64,000 nucleotides of DNA from positions 744,001 to 808,000 of the forward strand of contig JAMWFC010000070.1 in NCBI GenBank assembly GCA_027475525.1. The letters run 5' to 3'. This document shows positions 33,601-43,625 of this stretch, piece after piece. The stretch comes from Macrolepiota albuminosa. Its lineage: Eukaryota > Basidiomycota > Agaricomycetes > Agaricales > Agaricaceae. The translations under genes and the position numbers were made by a program. The notes beneath the pieces were generated by a model. The model made no database searches. It was given only the letters and a program-made list of their open reading frames with translations, and had not been told where the DNA came from. Each line of letters begins with the position of its first letter. The stretch's first letter is position 1.

Positions 33601-36056
33601 AACACTGCCTTGGTAGTATCATGTCCCGGATGTCCAAGACGAGAGTGCCATAAAGCAGGTGTTACATCGATTCGCGGAAAAGAGGAATGCGTTACTGCAG
33701 GAAATGATAAATGTGGAGATGATGAATCTGACGTCGGGAGAACGAAATCACAAAAAAGAAATGAAAGTCGTTGATGAATTGTTGCCGACATAGATTGTCC
33801 AGCAAGTGATGCATTTGAAGACGGAAAGAATATTGACGTAGAATCCTTTTCGAAAATGAGTTTAAGATCATTCTCAACCATCGACCCCACCGAAAGGAGA
33901 TTGATTGGAACGTCGGGAGCATGGAGGCAATCTTTCAAGATGAATGTAACATGTTGCCCATTTACGTGGGTACGAAAACGAGCCTCTCCTCGAGCTATTG
34001 TGGATAATATTCCACAGTTTGCTGTACCTACGGGCGTCGCACCCTCTTCATCATAGGTCCAGAAAAAATGCCTATCCCGAAGAATATGAATAGTACAACC
34101 TGAATCCAATATCGCATTGAATCGATTTGAGAATGACGCAAGCGCGATGGAGGGTAAGGTTTGGATAAACGCAAGATAAGGTGGTGTCGGTGATTTCGAC
34201 GATTCGGACAAATAAGCAGTCAAATGAATTTCATTGGCGCTGTCATCTGCAGGAAGTACATCTGATTCGTCATGTTCTTCGACAAAAGGTAAAGGTGTAG
34301 GTAAGCGTTGAGTGTCCTCCATGGCTACATTTGCTCGAGGACGCAGTCTGGCAGCATCACGTCCGTTTTCCATACCACCACCCTTCGACCAACAATTGTC
34401 GATCGTGTGTCCAAACATATTGCAGTTGGAGCACTGAATACGAGGACGAGTGTTCGTGGCGGAATCTGAAGGATTGGACGAAGAGATGGTCGGAGTGGCA
34501 GTTTGTGCATTTGTCTGTGACGTGGTTGTAGTTGTAATCGTGGAAGTTGATTGGAGTCGAGGACGGTGGTTCAAAGAAAGTCGTCGCCGTTCCGCGTCCA
34601 TGTTCATGACACGCGTAGCCAGGATTGAAAAATCATAAGCACCTTCGGGACCAACATTCTCCCAAGATTGTCGAACTTCTTCCTTGAGAACAGACCATCG
34701 ATCTCCATTCGGTAACCCATCAACGAATTTCTGAATTTTCTGCCAAGGTGTGAAATCCCAAGGTGTGCCAGAGAGTTGGTGAACAGCAGCACGCCATTGT
34801 TGAACATACGGTGCAACAGTAGTCGGAGAAGCTATGAGCGAAAAGACTTTAGATTTCGTAAATTCCGCACTCGATGCACTCCCAATCCCAAAACGCTCGC
34901 GAAGGAAAGCCAATAAGTCACGGGCAGGTCGAATCGGCAAGTCATAAGGGCCGCCTCGTTTTGGAGGAAGTGAGTCTTGTATTTCTTGAGACAATTTGCC
35001 GACTATAACGTGTTCCACAATATCATCATGATGCCAGAAAATACGAAAAGCCTCAATTTCCTCAGGAGTAGAGTCGAAACCATATGGGGGAGGGAGGGCT
35101 ACTGGGCTTGTCGGATCCCGAAGATCGCCAACATTAGGGATCCTGCATATGTGACCACGGAGACCAATGCTCGTAATAATCCGAGTGACCGCCGAGTGCC
35201 ACGAAACCCATTCCGTAGAAGATTTCAAGAGAGGGACAGTAGCTAGTGAAGGGAGTTTGGTATCGGACAAAGTAAAATCATGACGATGAGAAGAACGAGA
35301 AGGAAATTGAGGAGAATGAGGCGGAAAAGTAGGAACAGGAGGAACACGAGAATTAGGGACATTGCGATTGAAAATTTGATGTTGATTTGGATATGGTGTG
35401 TGAACAAAAAGTGTCTGTGGTTCGACTGGAGCTGGAGAAGGCTGAGAATAAGCAGAAGTTGAATCGGAAGAGCTGGATAGAACATTGTGTGCAGAAAAAT
35501 TATTTGTATTGGGAAAAGTATGACCTGATAACGAGGAAGAAGAACGTGAAGATGGAAGAGGGATATTATGAGGTTGTACATCCTCTGGACGAACAGAGTT
35601 TGCACGGAAAGCATGTAACATAGGAGAACGAAGCTGAGATTGGGCAGAATTTGATCGTGAAGTAACAGGAGAATCAGAATGATACGTGTGAACAGAGGGA
35701 GGAGGAAAAAATGGTCGTCGAGGAGTAGGGGCATGAAAAGAGGCGGATGTATGCGGTAACGTATTGGTAGAAACAAAGGGGAAAGTGTGGTGAGAAGTCT
35801 GAAAAGGACGATTGTTCTGGAGAGTGCCAGGTGTATGAAAAGAATGAGGAATATTGACAAATGAATGCGGTCGTTGTGGGATATGCGGTCCATTAGCCGG
35901 CGGGTCGGGTAACGGGATGTTAGGCGACGGGCCCATCTCAGGGGGTGTCTGTGCATTGACCCCTGGCTGAGGAAACCGTCGAGGATGGTGTCTCCCAGTT
36001 GAGTGGCGAGACATGCGAGAAATGTACAAACAGCAACACCGTGGAGGCAGCCACAA
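30657..36056 (-). CDS. Copia gag-pol polyprotein, intact
   Basis: A single 1,799-codon ORF. The domain order is typical of Ty1/Copia: a long Pro/Ser/His-rich N-terminus, a gag core, and a CCHC knuckle (C-SN-C-NMFG-H-TIDN-C, about residue 542). The aspartic protease DSGC is at about 648. The integrase has an H-x-x-GHPGH zinc-binding segment at about 800, MDSCG and DDCSNFG at about 863-890, and a Glu in NGKAERY at about 965. The reverse transcriptase has ARLVAQGFSQ at about 1325 and the catalytic IHVDDG at about 1463. RNase H contains STEAEYMAM and the C-terminal TKPLPR. Integrase precedes RT, which defines Copia. The true start may be the Met at residue 15. No stops or shifts occur, so it is potentially autonomous. 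Confidence 0.95.
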   Translation of the reverse strand: MWLPPRCCCLYISRMSRHSTGRHHPRRFPQPGVNAQTPPEMGPSPNIPLPDPPANGPHIPQRPHSFVNIPHSFHTPGTLQNNRPFQTSHHTFPFVSTNTLPHTSASFHAPTPRRPFFPPPSVHTYHSDSPVTSRSNSAQSQLRSPMLHAFRANSVRPEDVQPHNIPLPSSRSSSSLSGHTFPNTNNFSAHNVLSSSSDSTSAYSQPSPAPVEPQTLFVHTPYPNQHQIFNRNVPNSRVPPVPTFPPHSPQFPSRSSHRHDFTLSDTKLPSLATVPLLKSSTEWVSWHSAVTRIITSIGLRGHICRIPNVGDLRDPTSPVALPPPYGFDSTPEEIEAFRIFWHHDDIVEHVIVGKLSQEIQDSLPPKRGGPYDLPIRPARDLLAFLRERFGIGSASSAEFTKSKVFSLIASPTTVAPYVQQWRAAVHQLSGTPWDFTPWQKIQKFVDGLPNGDRWSVLKEEVRQSWENVGPEGAYDFSILATRVMNMDAERRRLSLNHRPRLQSTSTITTTTTSQTNAQTATPTISSSNPSDSATNTRPRIQCSNCNMFGHTIDNCWSKGGGMENGRDAARLRPRANVAMEDTQRLPTPLPFVEEHDESDVLPADDSANEIHLTAYLSESSKSPTPPYLAFIQTLPSIALASFSNRFNAILDSGCTIHILRDRHFFWTYDEEGATPVGTANCGILSTIARGEARFRTHVNGQHVTFILKDCLHAPDVPINLLSVGSMVENDLKLIFEKDSTSIFFPSSNASLAGQSMSATIHQRLSFLFCDFVLPTSDSSSPHLSFPAVTHSSFPRIDVTPALWHSRLGHPGHDTTKAVLTKNYATGVGYSGTFRDDNCIPCIMGKRPARPFDNFQRRASEVCDLLHMDSCGPFPVMFSNGRSNHFHSILDDCSNFGSTALLSTRNQATKHFKQVEASWELKSGNRVRVVRSDNAKEFVSGELQDYFISRGITHQNTAPYAHQQNGKAERYIRTIEDTAQAMMAWSGLPLSFLGDAILTAQYLRNRLPTSTLPTLITPYEVMEKSKPDLSHLRVWGCRCYVLYPNELRGKGSGRRFEAIFVGYDENRIGWRVRDLHGKYFFSRDVIFDESVPGSLRTTHIPQQSCSPPSSTPSSPVPSIIQDPISRPLSAPPTSIPDAVPSIDPPIPPPVILPTSRPRRHIKWTEKGRIYNDEIANRNDRLIKLRSDHAARTILPDQHLAAIQDFSALMASATFSESLDDISQFEHATIAEYKAFATYGPDPLPFKTKRDFDLSKPPDHYNEAIHRPDADIWHAAMQREVASLRSQGVFQIATIPPGRKPIGVRWVYAYKLDANGDIIRGKEKARLVAQGFSQRPEDYGSTYAPVAKMTSIRVTLAYAAQHDLDLFTFDVKTAFLNAPLSHEVYCKQIPGFPEADPSASYRLLRALYGLKQSSHEWYTTLRRALEGLGLTRCEVDHAVFTGFFDSPPDSSIPMPPDGTSLFIIMCIHVDDGLNATNSTPLYHWIIRELNNHFEVIDSGATSLYLGIRVERDRSQKKLWLSQKGFITDLLSTYNLLDAKTSAVPLYHPLHSIPEPPPNSLPDIRDTDIKIHYQRLVGSILYLSLCTRPDLAFTAMSLGQFNSNPNRGHLLAAKGVLRYLAGTVNLALEYNFLVQSNFAPVRLLFPTGYGFADADWASDVKTRRSVSGYAFFLYSSLVSWSSVRQRTIALSSTEAEYMAMSHAMREAIWIRLLLTSLRLPVPLPLPLFCDNKSAIDIAKSDSTTSRSKHIDIRYHFIREHMSSGSFEPVWISTENMTADILTKPLPRLLHERFVHQLGLVQR

Positions 36057-36105
36057 GTGTCAGAAAGGAAGAAAGCTGTCTAGAAACTGGTCCGGTCCAA
36101 TAGAA

Positions 36106-36116
36106 GGCCCATAACC
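36106..36116 (-). promoter_or_regulatory. Copia primer-binding site, half-tRNA(iMet) type
   Basis: Immediately inside the 5' LTR the minus strand reads ggttatgggcc. This is complementary to the anticodon-arm sequence around CAT of initiator tRNA-Met rather than to a tRNA 3' end, as in half-tRNA priming known for Drosophila copia. Confidence 0.5.
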
Positions 36117-36397
36117 TGTAGACCCGAACCTATAATAATACGTTGAACGAAGCCTCAGTGTCGTGCCTACGTGGAGGTAAACAACTATATTTCTATACCT
36201 ATAATAATACGTTGAACGACTTTGTAAGCGAGCAAAGTATAAGTAAGAGACGTATAATGAAACAATAAGGTACTTACAGCCTCAGTGTCGTGCCTACGTG
36301 GAGGTAAACAACTGAGGCTGGAATTGAGAGTTCGACAGATTATGTGACTGCTTCACGTGACTGAATGTATGCGCTGAGATAGGCTTATAGTCCAACA
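36117..36397 (-). repeat. Copia 5' LTR
   Basis: 281 bp, identical to 30338-30618 except for one base. It should carry the element promoter. The neighbouring 36398-36402 (gaatt) separates it from the 77-bp flanking repeat. Confidence 0.93.
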
Positions 36398-36402
36398 GAA
36401 TT

Positions 36403-36479
36403 AGAAGGTGCTAAGAGATGTGGGAAAGGGTCGCTAAGAGGTGCGTAAGTAAATGTGGTGAATTGAATTGTATAGTAAA
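36403..36479. repeat. 77-bp direct repeat flanking the Copia element (partner 30261-30337)
   Basis: A perfect copy of 30261-30337. The bases immediately outside differ on both sides, so the identity is exactly 77 bp, the same length as the tandem duplication period elsewhere in the window. Confidence 0.9.
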
Positions 36480-37410
36480 AAGGGCCATAATGATGTTGTT
36501 ATAGAAATACTTCATCATTCCATCCTAGAAGCACTGCCACTGGCTAAGAGCTTTATTCTGGATTGACTGATGCCAAGTGTCTGTGTAAATGTATAGCCTT
36601 GGAATGCAAGTGGCAAGGTGCAGTGAGGTGTCAATAGTGGTGTGAATAAGTGGTGCTATAAAAAAGTGGTCTAAGAGTAATTGGAGTCTGTAGCTGCGAG
36701 TTATTAGTATAAAAATATGGGAAAAATAGTGCTGGAAGTGCTAGAGCATGGTGCTTCTGGTGATACTAGTGGGCTAATGTGAGGTGTGGGTATTGGTGCT
36801 ATCTGTAGCCAGCCATAATGCAGGCTCATCAATGGCATTATAGCTCATTGGCCATGGCAACTCTGAACTGACTTAGAATTGTACGAGTCTGCTCACTTTT
36901 TAGTATAATTTCAATTGTCCAAGCTTTTCTGGGATATGGTCAGAAAATCCTTGACAGATGAATGTTGGTGCTAAACATTGTATCAATTTCTGATAGGTTA
37001 AAATATTGGGTTTGAGTATATCTTGTGCCATTGTTATTGATTCTTTAGACTTCTGATTGAGGTGCCTCGTCAAATGGCAGCACCTAATGCTAACTCCTTC
37101 CAGAATTGATCAGGGTTTGGTCAGAGTCGTACTAGTGCTATGAGTCCTGAGCCTCCTAAATCCTTGAAGTTGACAGATAGTATGTGCTGAGGGACTAGTA
37201 AATGTTAAGTGAGCCTTATGAATAAAGTCTGTAGTGGAGTGCCAAAGCCAGAGATATCCTGAGTCCAAGACAATTGCTAGAGTCTCCAGTATGTTGCATG
37301 TTGGTAAGCCTATAATGTCCCTTGATGTGCTCAGCCTGAGTAGAAGCCTATTAGCACTGCCACTGGCTAAGAGCATTATTCTAGATTGACTGATGCCAAT
37401 GTTAGTACGT
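36480..37410 (+). mobile_element. fragment of unclassified element X (copy 1), target of the Gypsy insertion
   Basis: The block 36780-37410 is a diverged reverse complement of about 51000-50340, including the ORF start that reads LDALSLSRSLSP at 50410 and LDVLSLSRSL here near 37325. A second partial repeat (agcactgccactggctaaga) occurs at 36530 and 37356. No intact ORF is present. Confidence 0.55.
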
Positions 37411-38360
37411 TGATAGGACCCTATACAGGTTAGGCGCATCAATGGCAGGCTCGGCACCGGCTCCGGAAACCTTGCCGCACTGGTTCCGAACTTAGCGCAC
37501 GCGTTCTACCCATTTTAAGCCATTCCCGACGGCCGCGCACGGCAAGAAGCAGATCCGATCAATGATAGCGCCGACGGCAGCAGGAATGACAACTGACAGA
37601 TGGCATCAGTCACTGACGACAGCGCTTAGCGAGAAGCTTGATGATCTATCAAAAACTGACGGACAGCTTGGCGTTTGACCTTGGCGTCTGACACCGCTTA
37701 CCGTCTCGATTTGGCGCCCAACGTCGCTTAGGTGTTCTGACAGACAGAAGGGTGATGGATTGATGGTTTAGTACCGCGATCTGCCGCCTGGTGGCGCCAA
37801 GGGTCCTCAAAGGACGGTAGGGATCGGAAACCGTTGGAGCTACCCCTATGAAATTTTCCAGTTTACCGCACTTTGGCAATGGTTGGTCACTGGCGACGGT
37901 GAACTCCTTGTAGTATATAAAGTACTTACCGACTTGTACATACATCATCAGACGAATAGACCAGAGTTCCCCCACTTACTTCAGTCTCCCTTACGCTCAA
38001 GAGCTCATTTACGCTACGGTCGGCAACGTCAAACTCATCGGCAGTTGCAGACGCTCGCCAACACTCGACATACTCGCGCCTTGCAACTACGGCAGGCATT
38101 ATCGACGCTTAGACTTCGCTAAGCTTATCATGCTCTTGCCGCTTACCTTTGCCGTGTTCACTTACCGCTTCTTCCTAGGCGCTTTACCTTAGCGCTTTAC
38201 ACTTGCCGACACCCGTTACCGATTTTTCCCCTTTTTCACAGACGCGTTCTCTGGGACCTGCCCGGGACTCCCCAAATCACTTATAGCGCGCCCAACGCAA
38301 ACTCTTGGTACGGTAACACTTTAGTTACATTTGTTACTGACCAAACTTTGGGCGTCATCA
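37411..38360 (+). repeat. Gypsy 5' LTR
   Basis: 950 bp from tgataggaccc to gggcgtcatca, matched at 46948-47897. A TATA-like tatataaag near 37914-37922 could be the element promoter. Confidence 0.92.
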
Positions 38361-38363
38361 AAT

Positions 38364-38381
38364 TGGAGCCCACCGCAAGGG
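38364..38381 (+). promoter_or_regulatory. Gypsy primer-binding site
   Basis: The sequence tggagcccaccgcaaggg starts three bases after the 5' LTR with TGG, complementary to a tRNA CCA end. The tRNA was not identified. Confidence 0.55.
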
Positions 38382-38862
38382 ATCTCTAGGGCAGAATTCC
38401 ATCAGAAACCCGTCTTCAGCGTAGGCGCCGCCTGCTAGAGCAGTCGGCAGAGGACTTAGCTCCTTCCCACCCATCAACTCCACAACCACCTGGTGCCTTA
38501 CCGGGTCTCTCTCTAGCCCAGGAACTACAGAACGCCACTGTAGACGCTTTTCCTGATCTCTTCCCGCATTCCCTCGATTATAGTGCTGACGACCCCTTAG
38601 CGTCGCCCTTTACTTTGCCACAATCAGTCACTCCCATCACTCCTCTAACACTGCTTTCTCAGTTCGCCATTTCTCTTACCCCGTCGCCAATACCTAGAAC
38701 CCCTTCCCCACCTCCGCTAACTGAACTCGCCAACACCACAGTCGCTATGGAACAACAGGTCCAGTGCATGCCGCCACGCAACCACTTCTCGGCACCGAAA
38801 TGGGACGAGACCAAGCCACAGGAGCTCTCTCAGTATTTCAAGGAATTAGAGTATTTATTCAG

Positions 38863-39020
38863 GGACTGTAACATTACCGACCACACGCAGATGAAGGAGT
38901 ATGCGGCAAGATACGTATCATATGACATGGCAGAGACGTGGACTGTAACATTACCGACCACACGCAGATGAAGGAGTATGCGGCAAGATACGTATCATAT
39001 GACATGGCAGAGACGTGGAC
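38863..39020 (+). repeat. 77-bp-period tandem duplication in gag
   Basis: Positions 38863-38943 equal 38940-39020 at offset 77. Collapsing it joins MAETWT directly to GLTEFAAF. Confidence 0.95.
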
Positions 39021-39849
39021 AGGTCTTACCGAGTTTGCCGCCTTTGTTCCTGCCGCCCCGCCAGCTCCAGCTCAAGGCGCTTCGTATAAGGACTGGAAGA
39101 CGGCAGTAATCCAGCTGTACCCTGGCGCAGAGGAAGCTACCTGATACACGGTAAACGAGCTCCAGAAACTAGTTCAGGAATCTTTCGACAGTGGCACATC
39201 GTCGCTTGGCGCATTTTCCACGTATTACCGCGAGTTCCAGAAGATCGCTAGGTGGTTAGTACAAAACGGCAAGCTCTATATCAACGAGGAACGTCGCCTA
39301 TTTCAGCAAGGCATCCCGACGTCACTGTGGACGCGTATTGCTCGTCGCCTAGAGATAGTTCATCAGGCCCATCACCCTGACGAGCCCTATAACGTTGCCG
39401 ACGTCTTTGAAGCCGGTAAATGGGTTCTCAAGGGAACGGACACTGGCGTTGGGCTGCAGCGCGCTAGGACGAGCCCACCACCTGAGCGAACTAACGGTAT
39501 CATTCCCATCCCGCCTCCCACTACCGACTTCGTTAAGAAAGAGGAGCTCAATGCTGCCATTACCGCCGCTGTCGCTTCCGCTATGACTCGTATTGAAACC
39601 ATGATTACCACCAACCTCACGGCTAAACGACCCGCTAACGTTCCCGCACCTGGCCCTTGCCACTTCTGTGGGGAAATTGGCCATACCATGACTAGAGGAC
39701 GCTGCGCTACTCTCGAAAATTATATTCGGCAAGGGAGAATTCGAAGGGCTATCGATGGCAAGATAGTTCTTACCTCTGGCGCCACCATCCCCAACTACCC
39801 CGACAAGAAGTCTTTCCAGGAACGGGTAGATGAATGGCATAGGCGCAAC

Positions 39850-40006
39850 CCAGGACAAATCGTTACCGGCACGCTATCTGGCAACGCCAACCCCGACCCT
39901 GAACAGGCGACCCAACAGCAAATGATCCAGGACAAATCGTTACCGGCACGCTATCTGGCAACGCCAACCCCGACCCTGAACAGGCGACCCAACAGCAAAT
40001 GATCCA
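39850..40006 (+). repeat. 77-bp-period tandem duplication between gag and protease
   Basis: Positions 39850-39929 equal 39927-40006 at offset 77. Collapsing it joins TQQQMI to HEVLYFD in one frame. Confidence 0.95.
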
Positions 40007-41059
40007 CGAGGTCTTATACTTCGACAGCGTTGGCGACCGCCCTACTTTCTCGCGGGAAGAGCGTATCGCCAAGCTACAGCAGGAATTGGATTCGCTGAAG
40101 AATCAGGTTTTTGATGGGGTTGAAGTTAAGCAGCCCAAACAACCTCTTAAAGGATACAAGCCGATGCCTCCCGCTAGCAAGTTACCGACACCTGCTCCTG
40201 CCGCACCTCCTGCCACTGCCCCTGCTCCTGCTTCAGAACCATCGTCGACCGCTACCGCTCCCGAACCGCCTTTGCCGCCTCTCCATCCCTACTCAGGGAT
40301 TCCCGACCGATATCATGCTCCCGCACAACGAAACTTTGCCGCTCCCGAGAAACGTCCTGAGGGTGGCTACCGACCTACCGCGCCAATTTTCGACATCGAA
40401 AAATCGAACCACGTCTTTAACCGCATCATGAAAACCCACGTCACCTGGTCAGTAGAAGAACTTTGTAGTATTGCTCCCGACGTCCGCAACCAGGTCAAGA
40501 CGGCAGTCACTCCCCGACGACCCTTGGCGACAGCCGTTGCCGAAGTTGATGAACTCGACGACGCGCTTCCTGGTTTCTCTGTTACCATTGACTCTCCCGA
40601 CACCGATGAACCTCTTGCCGACACCATCGCTAACGCCACCTCTGTGGACCCAGTAGAGACCTACCTTAGGTCTGTGGACCATGGAGAGGACCCCGCAATC
40701 CTTACCGTCGCTCAAGAATCGCACGCTATCCGCTCGGTAGCGCTAACCGTAGACAACAAGCACGAAGTAGAGGCAATCGTGGATAGCGGGTCTCAGATTA
40801 TTTCTATGGCAGCAGAAGTTGCTAACGATCTAGGCCTCATTTACGACCCTACGGTTATACTAAACATGCAGAGCGCTAACGGTACGGTGGACAGATCTCT
40901 AGGCCTCGCCAAGAATGTGCCGTGCACCCTTGGCGACATCACTTTTTATCTTCAGATACACATCTTACGCTCCCCGGCTTACGACTTACTTCTCGGCAGA
41001 CCCTTCGACGTCTTGGCGCGATCAGTCGTCAAGACAGTTACCGACGAGGAAACAACCCT

Positions 41060-41214
41060 CACAATTAGCGACCCTAATTCCGGAATCCGACGAACGGTGC
41101 CAACGTTCCCTAGGGGACAACAAAAAGGCGCCCTCGCACAATTAGCGACCCTAATTCCGGAATCCGACGAACGGTGCCAACGTTCCCTAGGGGACAACAA
41201 AAAGGCGCCCTCGC
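41060..41214 (+). repeat. 77-bp-period tandem duplication after protease
   Basis: Positions 41060-41137 equal 41137-41214 at offset 77. Confidence 0.95.
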
Positions 41215-41217
41215 TAA

Positions 41218-43625
41218 GCCGCCAGAGTTTACCGACCAACACGCCAACGAACGACCCTACCGGTGTTTTCACAGACCATCGAGGAGGTGATTGGCGATGA
41301 TCACGGAGATGTGGCGCTAACGCTGGAATATGACCATTCAACTGGTCTTGTAACCGTTATGTCTACTGCTTTTCTTGACCAAGATGTTTTAACTACTTTT
41401 CCCGCTACCGACGCAGAGCCTTCCCAGAAAAATCAAAACATTACAGACTCTTCTCTTGCCTACTTGTACCTTACCGCTTCAGAATCTTTTCAGAATATTG
41501 CGTCTACCGACACCTATCTCACTACGCTTCCCGGAGCCTCGTCTCCTGCCGTTCTTGGACTTGCCGCTCCTCAGGCTACAGTTCCCCTTTCCACCTCTGT
41601 TTATAACCAGGCTAACGCTCCTAAAAGGAAAGGGGTTCAAGTCAAAAAGAAATATAAGCCAGTTGCGCTTAAAACAAAACCCGTCGCTACGCACTCTCCC
41701 AAGACGTTTAGAATCGAGCGACAGATCATTGGCGATCCGCTTGCCGACATGCCAATCTTATTACCGAATCCGCCACCTTTTCAGCCCACGGGACGTTTTA
41801 CCAAGGAACGCCAACAACAATTCGCTAAGGAGCACGACACAGGATTTTTGACCAAAGAGGAGTTAAATGTCCTTACCGACCTTGTTGCTAAGCAGGATAA
41901 AGCCTTCGCTTGGGAGGACTCAGAACGCGGTAGTCTACGTACAGATTTCTTCCCGCCTGTCGTCATCCCGACCATTCCTCACGTGCCGTGGACTGAGCAC
42001 AACCGACCGTTACCGCCTGGGATTGAAGCCGAAGTCTGCCAAATCATTAGGACCAAGATTAAGGCTGGAGTCTACGAGCCCTCCAACAGTTCTTACCGCT
42101 CCCATTGGTTCTGTGTCCTCAAAAAGAACGGCAATCTACGCATAGTCCACAGTCTTGAACCACTAAATAGAGTCACCATACGACACTCTGGCATACCGCC
42201 TTTCCCTGATCACGTTGCCGAGTCCTTTGCCGGGCGCATTTGTGGCGCCACCCTTGACCTCTATGTTGGCTACGACGAACGCCTGATACACCCCTCTTCC
42301 CGGGATCTCACTACTTTTCAAACTCCATTTGGCGCCTTGCGCCTAGTTACCTTGCCGATGGGCTGGACAAACTCAGTCCCCATATTCCATGACGACAAAC
42401 TCCATTTGGCGCCTTGCGCCTAGTTACCTTGCCGATGGGCTGGACAAACTCAGTCCCCATATTCCATGACGACATCACTTTCATCCTCCAACCCGAGATA
42501 CCGCACCATGTCCTTAGCTTCATTGATGACGTTGGCGTCAAAGGCCCCAAAGACTGGCGACTCGTAAACGGCTTACCGGCGACCCATCCCGAGAACCCCA
42601 ACATTCGCTTAGCGCTATGGGAGTTTTTCTTGCTGCTCAATCGAGTTCTCCAACGTATGAAGTATAGCGGTGGTACCTTTAGCGGCCATAAGCTCCTCCT
42701 TTGCGCGCCAAGGTTCAAGATACTTGGTCACATCTGCACTCCCGATGGACGCGTTCCCGACGAGTCTCGCTTAGCACTCTTGGAGCGCTGGGGCCCTTGC
42801 CGTGACTTATCTGAAGTACGCGCCTTTCTTGGTACCGTTGGCGTTCTCAGGATATTCGTAAAGAATTTTGCCCATCGTGCACACGCCCTTAACCGACTCA
42901 CCCACGCTAACGAGCCCTCCGAATTTGGGCCAGACCAGGTTACCGCTCAACGAGACTTGGTAAAAGCTCTGCAGGACGCCAAGCCCCTAGTCCCCATCGA
43001 TTATACCTCTGCCGACCCTGTTATCTTGGCGGTGGATACCTCGTATATTGCCGTTGGCTACTTCTTGTGCCAGTGCCTTAGCGACAATCGGAAACAGCGA
43101 CGCTACAACCGCTTTGGGTCGATCACGCTAAACGACCGAGAGTCTCGCTACAGTCAGCCTAAGCTAGAGCTCTATGGACTCTTCAAAGCCTTCCGGTCGC
43201 TAAAGATGTATTTGATTGGCGTGCGCAACCTTATTGTTGAAGTCGACGCTAGGTACATCAAAGGCATGCTGCAGAATCCTGACATCCAGCCATCCGCTAG
43301 TATGAACCGGTGGGTAGTTGCTATCCTCATGTTTCACTTTGAGCTGGTTCATGTCAAGAGCTCTTTCCACGGCCCAGATGGACTCTCTAGGCGACCATGG
43401 CAGCCTGGCGACCCGGTAGTGGACCCTCAGGCTGATAGCAATTTCGAGGACTGGATCGACCGCTTACATGGTTTCGTGCACCTCATACAACAGCCAATCT
43501 CCCTATTACGCGGCTACTGGCACCCATCCGTTACTCCCTGCCGACATTATAGAAGCGACCTATCTTCAGCCAGCACCCAACAGCATCTTAGCGACTACCG
43601 ACCTTATCGCCAGACGAGCCATTGA
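41218..43625 (+). pseudogene. Gypsy pol: reverse transcriptase and RNase H
   Basis: The frame opens after a TAA at 41215, about 70 nt before the gag-protease stop and in the -1 frame relative to it (after removing the 77-bp repeat). RT motifs are PPGIEAEVCQIIRTKIKAG, CVLKKNGNLRIVHSLEPLN, LVTLPMGWTNS and the catalytic SFIDDVGVKG. RNase H contains ILAVDTSYIAVGYFL, ESRYSQPKLELYGLF and IVEVDARYIKGML. The frame shift at 42398 comes from a 77-bp duplication. Downstream of RNase H the zinc finger and catalytic core of integrase are missing: the frame runs from FEDWIDRLHGF directly into the integrase tail in another frame. Confidence 0.85.
42319..42474 (+). repeat. 77-bp-period tandem duplication in RT
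   Basis: Positions 42319-42397 equal 42396-42474 at offset 77. It falls in the LPMGWTNSVPIFHDD motif, and removing one copy restores the RT frame. Confidence 0.95.

Larger units (their letters stand above)
30338..36397 (-). mobile_element. complete Ty1/Copia LTR retrotransposon
   Basis: A 6,060-bp element with two 281-bp LTRs (TG...CA) and one uninterrupted gag-pol ORF on the minus strand. The LTRs differ by a single base by eye (a/g near 30437 versus 36216), so the insertion is recent. The 5-bp flanks (gtaaa and gaatt) do not match as a target-site duplication; instead a 77-bp perfect repeat flanks the element. That casts doubt on its placement in this assembly. Confidence 0.93.
38747..41290 (+). 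pseudogene. Gypsy gag-protease frame (broken by assembly-type duplications and one TGA)
   Basis: Gag begins MEQQVQCMPPRNHFSAPKWD; an open frame also extends upstream. It carries a CCHC knuckle with long final spacing (C-HF-C-GEIG-H-TMTRGR-C) near 39657-39700. A retropepsin-like domain follows with IVDSGSQIISM and LLGRPFDVL near 40775-41010. The frame jumps at 38941, 39928 and 41137 are all produced by perfect 77-bp duplications and disappear if one copy is removed. A separate in-frame TGA at 39142-39144 (probably from CGA) remains. The frame ends at 41290, overlapping pol. Confidence 0.8.

Noticed and set aside
35243..35956. 237-codon minus-strand ORF as a separate gene
   Set aside because: It is an out-of-frame shadow of the Copia gag-pol ORF, hydrophobic because of codon composition.
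37411..38360. ORFs of about 110 and 80 codons in the Gypsy LTR
   Set aside because: They occur identically in both LTRs only because the LTR is duplicated, and they show no protein-like composition.
38863..42474. Multiple programmed frameshifts or tandem amplification in Gypsy gag-pol
   Set aside because: Each break coincides with a perfect repeat of period 77, the same as in a host gene and in element X. Assembly overlap explains all of them.
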